Part shown: piece after piece, positions 20,077-28,968 of the stretch
Layout of the letters: every line of letters begins with the position of its first letter
How positions within the stretch are numbered: position 1 is the stretch's first letter
DNA from: an uncultured Isosphaeraceae bacterium
GTDB lineage: Bacteria > Planctomycetota > Planctomycetia > Isosphaerales > Isosphaeraceae
Assembly (NCBI GenBank): GCA_945957605.1
Contig: CAMFLR010000001.1
Span: 372,001-436,000, forward strand
Length of the DNA: 64,000 nt
Direction: 5' to 3'
Notes under the pieces: generated by a model
What the model saw: the letters and a program-made list of their open reading frames with translations, nothing else
Databases searched by the model: none
What the model was told of the DNA's origin: nothing
Position numbers and translations under genes: made by a program

Positions 20077-21339
20077 ATGCGACGGCTACTCTGCGCCTTG
20101 ATGTTTCTTGCCGCAGCCTCAACGCCGTCGCGCGGCGACCATCTTCTCGATCTGTACAAGCATCTGCATAGTCATCCCGAGCTTTCATTCAAGGAAGTCG
20201 AAACCTCGAAGCGCATCGCGGCCGAGTTGAAAGCCGCGGGCGCCGAGGTGACGGAAGGCGTGGGAAAAACGGGCGTCGTCGGCGTCATGAAGAATGGCGA
20301 CGGCCCGACGGTGCTCGTCCGTTCCGACCTCGACGCTCTTCCGGTCATCGAGCAAACCGGCGTACCGCACGCGAGCAAGGTGACGACGCTCGACGACGAG
20401 GGCAAACAAGTCGGCGTGATGCACGCCTGCGGCCACGACGTTCACATGACCTGCCTCGTCGGAACGGCTCGCTATCTGAACGAGCATAAATCCGAGTGGC
20501 GCGGTACGGTTCTGTTCATTGGCCAGCCTGCCGAGGAAAAAATCGGCGGCGCGAAGGCGATGCTCGACGACGGCCTCTATACTCGCTTCCCCAAGCCGAA
20601 CTATGCGTTGGCGCTGCACGTAACGCACGACCTGCCGAGCGGCAAACTTGCGTATACGCGCGGTCCGGCGCTCGCGAGCTCAACATCGCTCGACATTATT
20701 GTGCGCGGCAAAGGCGGCCACGGCGCGATGCCGCACAACACCGTCGATCCGATCGTTCTCTCGGCCCTGCTCGTGCTCGACCTGCAAACGATCGTGAGCC
20801 GCGAGATCAACCCGCTCTATCCTTCGGTGGTGACAGTCGGCTCAATTCACGGCGGCTCGAAACACAACATCATTCCCAATGATGTGCACTTGCAACTGAC
20901 AATCCGCTCGTACGATCCCAAGGTTCGCGCGAAACTGATCGAAGGCATCGAGCGTCGAGCGAAAGCTTTGGCAATGGCTCACAAAGCACCAGAGCCGTCG
21001 GTCGTTGTAAGCGACGATACTCCCGCGACGATCAACACGCCCGAATTTGTCGACAAGGTGGTGCCCTCGCTTGAAAAAGCGGTCGGCAAGGAAAACGTCG
21101 AGCCGGTTGAAGCGACGATGGGTGCGGAGGATTTCGGCCTTTTCTCCGCTGGCGGCGTGCCGATTTTCATGTTTCGATTAGGGACGATTCCACCCGAGCG
21201 GTTCGCGGAAGCGAAGGCCAAAGGTGAAACGCTGCCGAGCCTGCACTCAGCCGTTTATCACCCGGATATCGAGCCTTCGATCGCCACCGGCGTGAAGGCG
21301 ATGTCCCGTGCGGTGATGGACCTTTTGCCGGTCAAATAA
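20077..21339 (+). CDS. Exported M20D amidohydrolase (N-acyl-amino-acid/IAA-amide hydrolase-like)
   Basis: A 420-residue zinc amidohydrolase of peptidase family M20, subfamily D, which cleaves N-acyl or amide-linked amino acids. A signal peptide is visible at residues 1-20. Metal-binding and catalytic blocks are present: DLDALP, HACGHDVH, GQPAEEKIGGA with the catalytic Glu pair, and the dimer-domain His of GGHGAMPH. The last ligand His lies in LHSAVYHPD near the C-terminus. The ATG follows GAGAGGACGCTCC. Export of an M20D enzyme fits periplasmic scavenging. It converges with the nitrilase-like gene, with three bases between stops. Confidence 0.93.
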   Translation: MRRLLCALMFLAAASTPSRGDHLLDLYKHLHSHPELSFKEVETSKRIAAELKAAGAEVTEGVGKTGVVGVMKNGDGPTVLVRSDLDALPVIEQTGVPHASKVTTLDDEGKQVGVMHACGHDVHMTCLVGTARYLNEHKSEWRGTVLFIGQPAEEKIGGAKAMLDDGLYTRFPKPNYALALHVTHDLPSGKLAYTRGPALASSTSLDIIVRGKGGHGAMPHNTVDPIVLSALLVLDLQTIVSREINPLYPSVVTVGSIHGGSKHNIIPNDVHLQLTIRSYDPKVRAKLIEGIERRAKALAMAHKAPEPSVVVSDDTPATINTPEFVDKVVPSLEKAVGKENVEPVEATMGAEDFGLFSAGGVPIFMFRLGTIPPERFAEAKAKGETLPSLHSAVYHPDIEPSIATGVKAMSRAVMDLLPVK

Positions 21340-21342
21340 GAA

Positions 21343-22269
21343 TCAGACTTTGTTCGCGCGATCGAGTGCCGCCTTGCGCTCGTCGCGCGAGCGTTTCCAG
21401 TAACGATCGGCCGTTTCGAGGCCAAATTCCTTGACGATTTCATAAATGTCGGCATCGCCGCGATACTCAACAACGTAAAACGCTTCGCGCGTGTGATAGT
21501 CGAACGTGAGCGCCTTTCCATACTTGGCGAGCATCGCGTCCATCTTGCTCCAGTTGAAATCCATGTGCATGGCGACGCTATTCGTGTTCACAGTCGCGAC
21601 ACCCAGCGTTTCATAAGTGGATTCCTTGACGATCCGCCCGCCTCGCCCGATGATTTGACCCAACTCGGCATCGATCGCCGTGACAACGATCGAACCCAGC
21701 TCAAATGCCAGCGTCTGCGCTTGCAAGCCCCCGCGATACATTGACGAGAACACGACGATATCGGGCTTTCCGGCGGCAAGTTCGTCGTGAACTTCGCGGA
21801 AATTCATGTCGAAACAGATAAGCATGCCAATCCGGCCGATTTCTGTTCCAAAGACGGGGCAGCTAGTTCCCGGGATGATCCCTTTCGCGAGCTCGGTAAC
21901 CGTCGGGAACATCTTCTCGTATCGCCCGACCACTCCGCCCGCCTTGTCGACCAGTACCGACACATTACGCAGCCCGCGTTTCGGATCATATTCCACGCGC
22001 GGCCAGACGATCATCACCTGGTTCGCCTTGGCGAGATCGCGAATGGTCGTGAGCGTGCCGCCCTCGGCCGGCTCACCGAAATGCGCAAAATCAGGCGTTG
22101 CGGCTTGAGGATAGACTTCGGGAAACGCGACGAGATCGGCTCCCATTCGCGCGGCGCGTACGATGTAGGTCTCGGCGGTTTTCAGGAATTTCGCCGTGTT
22201 TTCGGGCGTGTCGATTCCGTGCGTCGGCCGATGCGAAACTGTGGCGAGGCGTACTTCGCGGCGTTTCAT
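21343..22269 (-). CDS. Carbon-nitrogen hydrolase (nitrilase superfamily)
   Basis: A 308-residue cytoplasmic amidase of the nitrilase superfamily. The Glu-Lys-Cys triad is visible: Glu in AFPEVYP, Lys in RYEKMFP and Cys in LICFDMNFRE. The ATG at 22269 (MKRREVRLATVS) has GGAG six to ten bases upstream. Longer in-frame extensions to 22425 begin in sequence that looks non-coding, overlap the divergent gene's promoter region and are rejected. Exact substrate unknown. It is divergently arranged with the D-serine dehydratase-like gene at 22403, about 130 bases apart. Confidence 0.9.
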   Translation of the reverse strand: MKRREVRLATVSHRPTHGIDTPENTAKFLKTAETYIVRAARMGADLVAFPEVYPQAATPDFAHFGEPAEGGTLTTIRDLAKANQVMIVWPRVEYDPKRGLRNVSVLVDKAGGVVGRYEKMFPTVTELAKGIIPGTSCPVFGTEIGRIGMLICFDMNFREVHDELAAGKPDIVVFSSMYRGGLQAQTLAFELGSIVVTAIDAELGQIIGRGGRIVKESTYETLGVATVNTNSVAMHMDFNWSKMDAMLAKYGKALTFDYHTREAFYVVEYRGDADIYEIVKEFGLETADRYWKRSRDERKAALDRANKV

Positions 22270-22402
22270 CGTCTGGGCTCCGTCTCGTGCGTCTCCCGCT
22301 GTATTCTGGTTCAATCGTTGCAGGCGCGACGGCTCGACGCAAGTCGGTGTGCGCGGTACTCTCAACATCCTGGAATCGACTCGCTGCCCGGAGTTTCGTT
22401 TG

Positions 22403-23524
22403 ATGCTGCCGCAATACCGTGTCAATCACGTCGATCGCCTGCTCAGCCCCTCGCTTGTGATCTTTGAAGAGATCGTTCGCGACAATCTCAAGACCGCGAT
22501 CGAACTGGCCGGCGGTGTCGATCGATTGCGCCCGCACGTCAAAACGCACAAAATGGCCGCGCTCGTGAAGCTGCAGGAAAGCTTGGGCCTGCACAAACAC
22601 AAGTGCGCGACGATCGCCGAAGCCGAGATGATTGCACAGAACGGCGGCCAGGATGTGCTTGTCTCCTACCCGCTCGTCGGTCCAAACGTGGCGCGATTTG
22701 TCGCGTTGATCAAGGCGTATCCCAGCACGACATTTCGCACGACGGTCGATCATACCGAAGCTGCGAACGCTCTCGATTCCGCCGCTCGCGAGGCGGGACT
22801 CGAAAAGCCAATCAGCGTGTTGCTCGATCTCGACGTCGGCATGGGTCGCACAGGTATCGACCCGGCCAAGGCCGACGAGCTTTATGCACTGGTCAATTCG
22901 CTGGCGACCCTCCACGCCGACGGCCTTCATTGCTACGACGGCCACCAGCGCACATTCGATGTCCATCAGCGTATCACTGAGGCGACTGCGGGTTTGCAGT
23001 CGGCTCTCGACCTGCGCGATCGCCTGATCTCTCGTGGTCTGGCCGTGCCGCTGTTCGTTTTGGGCGGAACTCCAAGCTTCCCCGCGCATTGCAAGAGCCA
23101 GATTCCCGGCACCGAATGCTCGCCAGGCACAAGCACGCTACACGACGCGAGCTATGCCACCAAGTTTCCCGACCTGCCGTTTCAACCCGCGGCGCTTTTG
23201 CTCAGCCGCGTCATCAGCGCCCCGCGCCCAGGACGAATCACGCTCGATCTCGGTCACAAAGCGGTTGCAGCCGACCCTGTTGGCGCACGTCTCGTCCTTC
23301 CCGATTTGCCCGAAGCTCAGCTCGGCGGCCAAAGCGAGGAACATCTCGTCGTCGATCTGCCTGAGGCGATCGCAGCGAACTATCCGCCGGGTACACCCGT
23401 CTGGGCGATTCCCATGCACGTCTGTCCCACCGTCGCACTGCACAAAGAGGTCTATGTTGTTCGCGGTGGCGAAGTTGTTGATAAGTGGGAAGTCTCGGCG
23501 CGCAATCGTGTGATTGGGATTTGA
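22403..23524 (+). CDS. D-serine dehydratase/D-threonine aldolase-family PLP enzyme
   Basis: A 373-residue fold-type III PLP enzyme (alanine-racemase-like barrel plus beta domain) that degrades D-serine or cleaves D-threonine-type hydroxy-amino acids. The PLP lysine lies in RPHVKTHKMAAL near residue 40. The metal-binding His and Cys pair typical of eukaryote-like D-serine dehydratase is seen in PMHVCPTVALHKEVYVV near the C-terminus. The ATG at 22403 has GGAG about ten bases upstream; upstream in-frame codons overlap the neighbouring promoter region and are not used. A hairpin terminator follows. The choice between dehydratase and aldolase cannot be made from sequence alone. Confidence 0.9.
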   Translation: MLPQYRVNHVDRLLSPSLVIFEEIVRDNLKTAIELAGGVDRLRPHVKTHKMAALVKLQESLGLHKHKCATIAEAEMIAQNGGQDVLVSYPLVGPNVARFVALIKAYPSTTFRTTVDHTEAANALDSAAREAGLEKPISVLLDLDVGMGRTGIDPAKADELYALVNSLATLHADGLHCYDGHQRTFDVHQRITEATAGLQSALDLRDRLISRGLAVPLFVLGGTPSFPAHCKSQIPGTECSPGTSTLHDASYATKFPDLPFQPAALLLSRVISAPRPGRITLDLGHKAVAADPVGARLVLPDLPEAQLGGQSEEHLVVDLPEAIAANYPPGTPVWAIPMHVCPTVALHKEVYVVRGGEVVDKWEVSARNRVIGI

Positions 23525-23545
23525 TTTGTAAAAAATTTGAGCTGG

Positions 23546-23580
23546 ATCTTATGCTGGCTGGTTATACGTCAGCATAAGAT
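23546..23580. terminator. Bidirectional terminator hairpin between convergent genes
   Basis: Perfect 11-base stem (ATCTTATGCTG at 23546-23556 with CAGCATAAGAT at 23570-23580) with a 13-base loop, midway between the stops at 23524 and 23593. Confidence 0.7.
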
Positions 23581-23592
23581 TTCGCGAGTCGA

Positions 23593-24117
23593 TCACGAAC
23601 TTGTCAATTGCAAGTGAGCTTCGATGGCGGCGCACAGTTCTTCGGGACGTTGGCTGCCAATTAGTATTTTGCTGCCATCGATCATAAAGAGCCGCACGCC
23701 GCGATTGCCGCGTGCGCTCAGAATTCGTTCTCCGTCGGGGCCAGTGCGCACGCCCCACCCTCGCGCTTCGCGCCATGGGTTATAAGTTACGACGGCAGCC
23801 CGTTCGATCGCGCCAATATCAATCACTCGCCGAACTGTGGGAATCCAGCCGAACGACACGGCGATTCGACCGGGATAGACCACGGTCGTCATCCGAAGAA
23901 CAAACGGGATCAGCATGGCCGGGAGCGCGAAGCCGACGATTGTTCCGAACGAGTGCAAGTAGGTGCTACTGCCTTCAACACCATCAAGCCTGAGCTTTAA
24001 AAAATAACAAGAAAGCCCAAGCAACAAGCCAAGCAGACCATAAATCCACCAGCCGAAGCGTTGCCCTTCGACATAGATGGCGCTCGGCGCTGGGAGCGTG
24101 ACAGACCCGCTGGACAC
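23593..24117 (-). CDS. Two-TM protein with PH-like cytoplasmic domain
   Basis: A 174-residue inner-membrane protein. Two transmembrane helices (about 23-43 and 58-80) are followed by a soluble domain of the bacterial-PH-like (DUF6141-type) kind: a YNPWREARGWGVRTGPDGERI block and GNRGVRLFMIDGSKILIGSQRPEEL, which are characteristic. The start is GTG 24117, only two bases after the stop of the isomerase gene, with GGGGGAG seven bases upstream lying inside that gene. The two are therefore an operon with coupled translation. No catalytic residues; role unknown. Confidence 0.85.
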   Translation of the reverse strand: MSSGSVTLPAPSAIYVEGQRFGWWIYGLLGLLLGLSCYFLKLRLDGVEGSSTYLHSFGTIVGFALPAMLIPFVLRMTTVVYPGRIAVSFGWIPTVRRVIDIGAIERAAVVTYNPWREARGWGVRTGPDGERILSARGNRGVRLFMIDGSKILIGSQRPEELCAAIEAHLQLTSS

Positions 24118-24119
24118 AG

Positions 24120-24959
24120 TTACGCTCCCCCTCGCGCGGGTGACGGCTTCGCAAGTGCGATCGTCCGTGTCAGAGCGTGCATTCCCAGGTCCGCCACTCG
24201 ATCGCCGATGATTTCCCAGAGCGAGGGATTGAGCAGTTCAAGCGACACATATCCCTCGTAACCAATCGTTCGCAGGTGCTCCATGATCGGCTGAAGCTGA
24301 AAATCGCCGTCGCCGGGAAGGACGCGATCCGAGTCGCCCGCAACCTCGCGAGGCGTGCCCGAAAGGTCGCTGGCCTGAACCCATGCGAGATTTTCACGCG
24401 TCAAATACGCGAGATCCTCGAACTTGCTCGGCCCGGTGTAGTAATGAAAAAGGTCGAGGCAGACGCCAACATTTTCAGCGCCCGATGAACCAATGAGTGC
24501 CATCGCCGTTTCGAGGCACGAGCAGTAACCGCTTCCTTTCTGGAACTCCAAGGCGAGCCGCACGCCGGCCTCTTTCGCGGCCAATCCTGCTTCTGCGAGC
24601 GATGCCGCACCACGCTGATAGTCTTCCTGCGCAGGCTGCGACACAAAGTCGGGCGCGATCACAAGCGTGCCCACGCCGAGTTCGTGCAGCCATTCGAGTC
24701 GCTTGCGGAAGTGCGCCCAATGTGTTTCGCGTTCGGCTCCGCGCGAGAGGAGCAATCCCCCCTGCCCCGCGGCTGCGACGGGTTGCAATCCCGCGTTTTG
24801 GAACGCAGTTTTCACCTCGGCGACCGAGCGGCCGCCGAGGTACGTTTCCAGCTTCGTCAGCCAGATCTCAACCGCCGAGAAACCCGCGCTCGCGTAATAC
24901 GCAAGGTCGTCCTCGAACGGAGTGCTCAGGGTTGTCGCCTGGCTGATACAAGGAATCAC
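24120..24959 (-). CDS. Sugar phosphate isomerase/epimerase-like TIM-barrel protein
   Basis: A 279-residue protein of the xylose-isomerase-like TIM-barrel (AP-endonuclease 2/IolE) superfamily, which isomerises or epimerises sugars or inositol derivatives with a divalent metal. Likely ligands sit at strand ends: Glu in LALEFQKG, Asp and His in CLDLFHYY, Asp in VQASDLSG and Glu in VSLELLNP. The start is GTG 24959 with GGGAG seven bases upstream. It is the first gene of a two-gene operon with the PH-like membrane protein. The region upstream carries the MITE-like element B, so the promoter lies within or next to that repeat. Confidence 0.9.
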   Translation of the reverse strand: MIPCISQATTLSTPFEDDLAYYASAGFSAVEIWLTKLETYLGGRSVAEVKTAFQNAGLQPVAAAGQGGLLLSRGAERETHWAHFRKRLEWLHELGVGTLVIAPDFVSQPAQEDYQRGAASLAEAGLAAKEAGVRLALEFQKGSGYCSCLETAMALIGSSGAENVGVCLDLFHYYTGPSKFEDLAYLTRENLAWVQASDLSGTPREVAGDSDRVLPGDGDFQLQPIMEHLRTIGYEGYVSLELLNPSLWEIIGDRVADLGMHALTRTIALAKPSPARGGA

Positions 24960-24990
24960 AACAAGGCTCCCGGTCGTTGCGATGTTAATG

Positions 24991-25185
24991 AGGAGTTACG
25001 CACGATTAGGGCAGAATAATCGATTAGAACCGGGTGGCCTGGACAACTTGGTCGTCCAGGTGGCGCAGCCACAAGAGGGCAAGGCGAAACTGATCGCAAT
25101 CACCTCTTGTCGCTCCGCGACCGGGACAACGAGTTGTCCCGGCTACCCCTTCCATCTCGTGTCCAACAACTCGCTCGTAACTCCT
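24991..25185. repeat. MITE-like inverted-repeat element, copy B
   Basis: Bounded by perfect 10-base terminal inverted repeats AGGAGTTACG (24991-25000) and CGTAACTCCT (25176-25185). Inside are two further hairpins: CCTGGAC/GTCCAGG (25038-25044 with 25054-25060) and CCGGGACAAC/GTTGTCCCGG (25121-25130 with 25133-25142). There is also an ACAAGAGG/CCTCTTGT pair. No coding capacity. It is related to copy A at 17001-17147. This looks like a non-autonomous mobile element or a folded repeat family. Confidence 0.7.
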
Positions 25186-25226
25186 ATAAAAATAAACGAT
25201 TTCTGTTGTGAAGAAATCATTTCGCG

Positions 25227-26849
25227 TTACTCGGAACCTTCGGACACTTTCTCGCCACCAGGAATCGGCTGGCCGTCGAGCAGGTCACGAACCGCTTGAA
25301 GCACGCCCGCAGCCGGTACGCGCCACTGGGTGCAACTATCGCGGTCGCGGAAGGTAACGGTGTCGTCCTGCAAAGTCTGGCCGTCGACCGTGATCCCGAA
25401 CGGCGTCCCCGCTTCGTCCTGACGACGATAACGGCGGCCGATCGCACCCTTCTCGTCGAAGAAGACGTTGAAGTGTCGCTTCAACTCGCGATAGATCGCC
25501 TCGGCCTTCTCGGGCATGCCGTCTTTCTTGACGAGCGGAAACACGGCCGCCTTGATCGGCGCCAGGCGCGGGTGGAACTTGAGGACCGTGCGCAACTCGC
25601 CGCCGACCTCGTCTTCTTGATACGCCTCGCACAGGAACGCGAGAGTTCCACGATCGGCACCGGCCGACGGCTCGATGACGTGCGGAACATATTGATAGGG
25701 ATAGCCCGGCTTCTCGGCTCCCTTGTTCTTTTCGAGGTACTGCTTGAACGAGGTCATCCCCATGCCGGCCTTTTCCTTCTCCCAGCGATCCTCGTCGAAA
25801 TAGCTGAGATCCTTGCCGCTGAACTTCTGGTGTTGCGACAGATCGTAATCACCGCGATGCGCGATCCCTTCCAGTTCGCTGATGCCGAACGGGAAGTCGT
25901 ACTCGATGTCGGCCGTGGCCTTCGAGTAGAACGCGAGCTCATCGGGATCATGGTCGCGCAGCGTCAGCTTGCTCGACTTCAGCCCGTGAGTGACGTACCA
26001 CTGATAGCGCGTGTCGCGCCAGTATTTGTACCAGTGGGCCGATTCTTCGGGATGGCAAAAGAACTCGAGTTCCATCTGCTCGAACTCGCGCGAGCGGAAC
26101 GTGAAGTTGCGCGGATTGATTTCGTTGCGGAAGCTCTTGCCGACCTGTGCGATGCCGAACGGCGTCTTGACGCGACCGGTATCAACGACGTTGCGGAAGT
26201 TCGCGAAAATCCCCTGCGCCGTTTCGGGCCGGAGGTAAACCTTGTTCGCTTCGTCGGCAATGGCGCCGGCGTGGCTCTCGAACATGAGGTTGAAGTTGCG
26301 CGGTTCGGTGAGCGTCGCTTCCTTGTTGCAAGTCGGGCAGGTGAACTTGGCCCGCACCTCGGGATCGAGGTCGAGAAACGTGCCCGATGTCCGCGTTAGC
26401 GATTCACCGGGCTTCACGCCGTTCGTGAGCTTGTCGATCTTCTTGGCGTGCTGCTCGGCGACTTCCAGTTCGTTGCCTGAGCCGAAGAAGAAGATGTTCT
26501 TGGCGGGCGCTGCGCCGCCTTCGGTGCTCAGCACGAAGAGGATGAACGTGAGCTGGTCGGCGCGGAAGCGACCTTTGCAGTCGCGGCAGTCGACCATCGG
26601 GTCGGAAAAACCGCCGACGTGTCCCGACGCTTCCCAGACCTTGGGATGCATGATGATCGAGCAATCGAGGCCGACGACATCGTCGCGCGTGGTGATCGTG
26701 TCCTTCCACCAGGCGTCCTTGATATTCCGCTTCAGCTCGACTCCGAGCGGGCCGTAGTCCCAGAAGCCGTTGATGCCTCCGTAAATTTCGCTCGACGGGA
26801 AAATGAACCCTCGGCGCTTGCACAGAGACACCAGCTTATCCATGTCCAT
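25227..26849 (-). CDS. glyQS: Glycyl-tRNA synthetase, alpha2 type
   Basis: Charges tRNA-Gly with glycine. The 540 residues correspond to the single-chain homodimeric form found in Bacteria such as Mycobacterium and in Archaea/eukaryotes, not the alpha2-beta2 form. Class II motifs are visible: the N-terminal GGINGFWDYGPLGVELK, motif 1 region around HVGGFSDPMVDC, motif 2 IGKSFRNEINPR..FRSREFEQME (here VGKSFRNEINPR), and motif 3 EPSAGADRGTLAFL. The C-terminal anticodon-binding domain runs from about residue 425. ATGs at 26849 and 26843 are both possible. comB lies 95 bases upstream on the same strand, so the two may be cotranscribed. Confidence 0.97.
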   Translation of the reverse strand: MDMDKLVSLCKRRGFIFPSSEIYGGINGFWDYGPLGVELKRNIKDAWWKDTITTRDDVVGLDCSIIMHPKVWEASGHVGGFSDPMVDCRDCKGRFRADQLTFILFVLSTEGGAAPAKNIFFFGSGNELEVAEQHAKKIDKLTNGVKPGESLTRTSGTFLDLDPEVRAKFTCPTCNKEATLTEPRNFNLMFESHAGAIADEANKVYLRPETAQGIFANFRNVVDTGRVKTPFGIAQVGKSFRNEINPRNFTFRSREFEQMELEFFCHPEESAHWYKYWRDTRYQWYVTHGLKSSKLTLRDHDPDELAFYSKATADIEYDFPFGISELEGIAHRGDYDLSQHQKFSGKDLSYFDEDRWEKEKAGMGMTSFKQYLEKNKGAEKPGYPYQYVPHVIEPSAGADRGTLAFLCEAYQEDEVGGELRTVLKFHPRLAPIKAAVFPLVKKDGMPEKAEAIYRELKRHFNVFFDEKGAIGRRYRRQDEAGTPFGITVDGQTLQDDTVTFRDRDSCTQWRVPAAGVLQAVRDLLDGQPIPGGEKVSEGSE

Positions 26850-26944
26850 CGCGAATCAGCCCTTCCCGGTGCAGACCTTGGTCTGGCCCGCCCCGGCCTC
26901 ATGAAGTTGGTTGATGAGAAACGTTGCACTAGTCGAAACTGAAA

Positions 26945-27685
26945 CTAATCCGCCCGAACGATACGCGTCGGATCGCGTTCAACCCGCGCGACCAGGTCGA
27001 TCGTGTCGACCTCCGCCACGCGCTTGATATCTGGTGTCAAACCGATTTCCGTCACTCGCCTTCCGCCGTAACCTCTTGCCAGGACGGCGTAAGGGTCTGT
27101 ATCGCCTCGACCGTTCCAAGCCGCCGCCGTCAGGAGCGCCTCATCATTGCCAATCGGCGCATGAGTTCCGGCGAGCCCTTGAACGATCGCCCCGGCGAGC
27201 AAGCTGTCTTCCCAGCTTACCAGGCCGTTCGTGCCAGACCCAACAAGATGCACCGGTCGCTTTTCGGCCCGCAGTCGGCGTACCGTACTGGCGAGATTCA
27301 GAAACGCCGCGATGTAAACGACTTCAGCGTCGAGCGCAGCCAGGATCGCTTTTGTACCATTCGTGGTCGTCATCACGACCGTCTTGCCGCCCACCGATTC
27401 GCGCGTGAATGCGCCCGGCGAGTTACCGAAGTCGAACCCTTCGATCGGTAAACCGAGCCGTTCTCCTGCGAGAACCGCCGATCCAGCAGGAAGTTCTGCG
27501 GCCAGCGCCTGAGCGTCGGCGATTTCGAGACACGGCCGAATCGACTCGGCTCCGGAGTCGAGGGCCTGCACCATCACGCTCGTGGCGCGAAGGACGTCGA
27601 GCACCACCGCGACACCGCCGCGAAGCGACCCGGCAGGGATCAGATTCGGGAGCAGATGGACGTAAACCAAAGGTGAATCAGACAC
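26945..27685 (-). CDS. comB: 2-phosphosulfolactate phosphatase-like protein
   Basis: A 246-residue member of the ComB family, whose founding member dephosphorylates 2-phosphosulfolactate in coenzyme M synthesis; bacterial homologues may make sulfolactate or act on other substrates. Diagnostic stretches are VVLDVLRATSVMVQAL, LAGERLGLPIEGFDFGNSP and GGKTVVMTTTNGTKAI. The start is GTG 27685 (VSDSPLVYVHLLP) with GAGGGA about eleven bases upstream. An upstream in-frame extension to 27787 is Cys/Arg-rich without a site and is rejected. No other coenzyme M genes are near, so the physiological substrate remains open. Confidence 0.92.
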   Translation of the reverse strand: MSDSPLVYVHLLPNLIPAGSLRGGVAVVLDVLRATSVMVQALDSGAESIRPCLEIADAQALAAELPAGSAVLAGERLGLPIEGFDFGNSPGAFTRESVGGKTVVMTTTNGTKAILAALDAEVVYIAAFLNLASTVRRLRAEKRPVHLVGSGTNGLVSWEDSLLAGAIVQGLAGTHAPIGNDEALLTAAAWNGRGDTDPYAVLARGYGGRRVTEIGLTPDIKRVAEVDTIDLVARVERDPTRIVRAD

Positions 27686-28053
27686 TCGACGCGATTCCCT
27701 CGTTCCCAACCGTTCCAGCCTCAGCGCTGACAGATTATGGCATGACTTGCAACAATTTGGGGAGTCCAGCTTCAGCCCGGCGTGCATTTCCTGTCGTTAC
27801 ATCAAGCCATAAGCGAAGACTGGAAGAAGGCTTTCGACGATCGGGGATGTTTGGGCAAGTCGGGAGAGATCAGATGAATGGGTCGCGCGGGATTTGTTGA
27901 GGACGGCCTCTAATTTTATGAAGGCTCGTCTTCACGTCCTTGGCGATTTCGGATAGTTTCCGCGTCGTGCTGGCCTCTCCAGATCGCACCGTGGCTCCTC
28001 CTCAAGCTGTCAGACCTGGATGTGGGTATGTAAGGTCGATTTGAGGTGCAAGG
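27686..28053. other. Intergenic region between divergent comB and acyltransferase genes
   Basis: No gene, RNA or clear repeat recognised. A 163-codon open frame crossing it from within comB lacks any family feature and is treated as spurious. Confidence 0.4.
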
Positions 28054-28887
28054 ATGCACGAGCCAACGGGTATTATCATCCCGATTTCAGGACCGAGGCG
28101 TTTCATCAACGACCTGGTTCACTTCGCGCGCCGAATTCCATCGGTGCCGGTGAGCAGGTCGATGAATCTTTCGCGCCTTATGGTCCCCCGGCAGACGCAT
28201 CCTGCGAAGCCATCGTGGGTTACGCTCTTCATGAAGGCGTACGCCCTGGTCGCGGCAGAGAATCCGCCGCTGCGCCGGGCGATGCTCACCTGGCCCCGGA
28301 TGCGTCTCTACGAACACCCGCAATCGCTCTGTTCGCTCGCTGTTGAGCGCGTGGTCGATGGCGAAGAAGGGGTTTTCGTCGGGCAGTTTCGCGCGCCCGA
28401 AGCGCAGTCGCTTGGGCAGATTCAGCAATCGGTATCGAGCTACAAGAACGACCCGCTCGACTCGATCGGCTACTTCCGTCAGGCCCTTCGCGTCAGCCGG
28501 GTTCCAACCGTACTCAGGCGGCTACTCTGGTGGGCCGCCTTGAACGTCTCGGGTCCGAAACGTGCGAAACGATTCGGCACCTTCGGGCTAACCTCTTACG
28601 GTTCGCTCGGCGCCGAGTCGCTCCACCCGATCTCACCGCTGACGACTACCGTAACTTTCGGGCCGATCGACGCGCAGGGCAACGTCTGCGTAAAGATCAT
28701 CTACGACCATCGCGTGCTTGATGGCGCTTACGTCGCCCGCAGGCTGGCCGACCTCGAAGCCGCGCTAAATGGCCCGGTCCTCGAAGAACTGCTTCGGCGC
28801 GAGATCTTCTCCGACGCCGAAACGCCGATCAAGCGACCGCATATCGCCACCGTCCTTGCGCCCGCAGAACCGTCGACGCACCATTGA
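28054..28887 (+). CDS. Stand-alone 2-oxoacid dehydrogenase E2-type acyltransferase domain
   Basis: A 277-residue protein made only of a chloramphenicol-acetyltransferase-like E2 catalytic domain. The C-terminal active-site block IIYDHRVLDGAYVARRL carries the catalytic His and following Asp (DHRxxDG). There is no lipoyl domain, no E1/E3-binding domain and no E1 or E3 gene nearby, so it cannot work as a normal E2. It probably transfers an acyl group from another donor, or serves a free-standing role. The ATG follows TTGAGGTGCAAGG. A strong terminator follows, shared with the convergent membrane-protein gene. Confidence 0.82.
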   Translation: MHEPTGIIIPISGPRRFINDLVHFARRIPSVPVSRSMNLSRLMVPRQTHPAKPSWVTLFMKAYALVAAENPPLRRAMLTWPRMRLYEHPQSLCSLAVERVVDGEEGVFVGQFRAPEAQSLGQIQQSVSSYKNDPLDSIGYFRQALRVSRVPTVLRRLLWWAALNVSGPKRAKRFGTFGLTSYGSLGAESLHPISPLTTTVTFGPIDAQGNVCVKIIYDHRVLDGAYVARRLADLEAALNGPVLEELLRREIFSDAETPIKRPHIATVLAPAEPSTHH

Positions 28888-28911
28888 TCGGTGCGGCATC
28901 GAACTCAAAAC

Positions 28912-28943
28912 AAAAAGACCCAGCCTCGCGGCCGGGTCTTTTT
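28912..28943. terminator. Bidirectional intrinsic terminator
   Basis: AAAAAGACCC (28912-28921) pairs with GGGTCTTTTT (28934-28943) across a 12-base loop. It has T tracts on both strands and lies between convergent genes. Confidence 0.88.
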
Positions 28944-28968
28944 GCATTTCGAAGATCCCATGGCCAAT

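Noticed and set aside
25296-26399. A 367-codon plus-strand frame opposite glycyl-tRNA synthetase
   Set aside because: No family features; glyQS motifs lie on the other strand.
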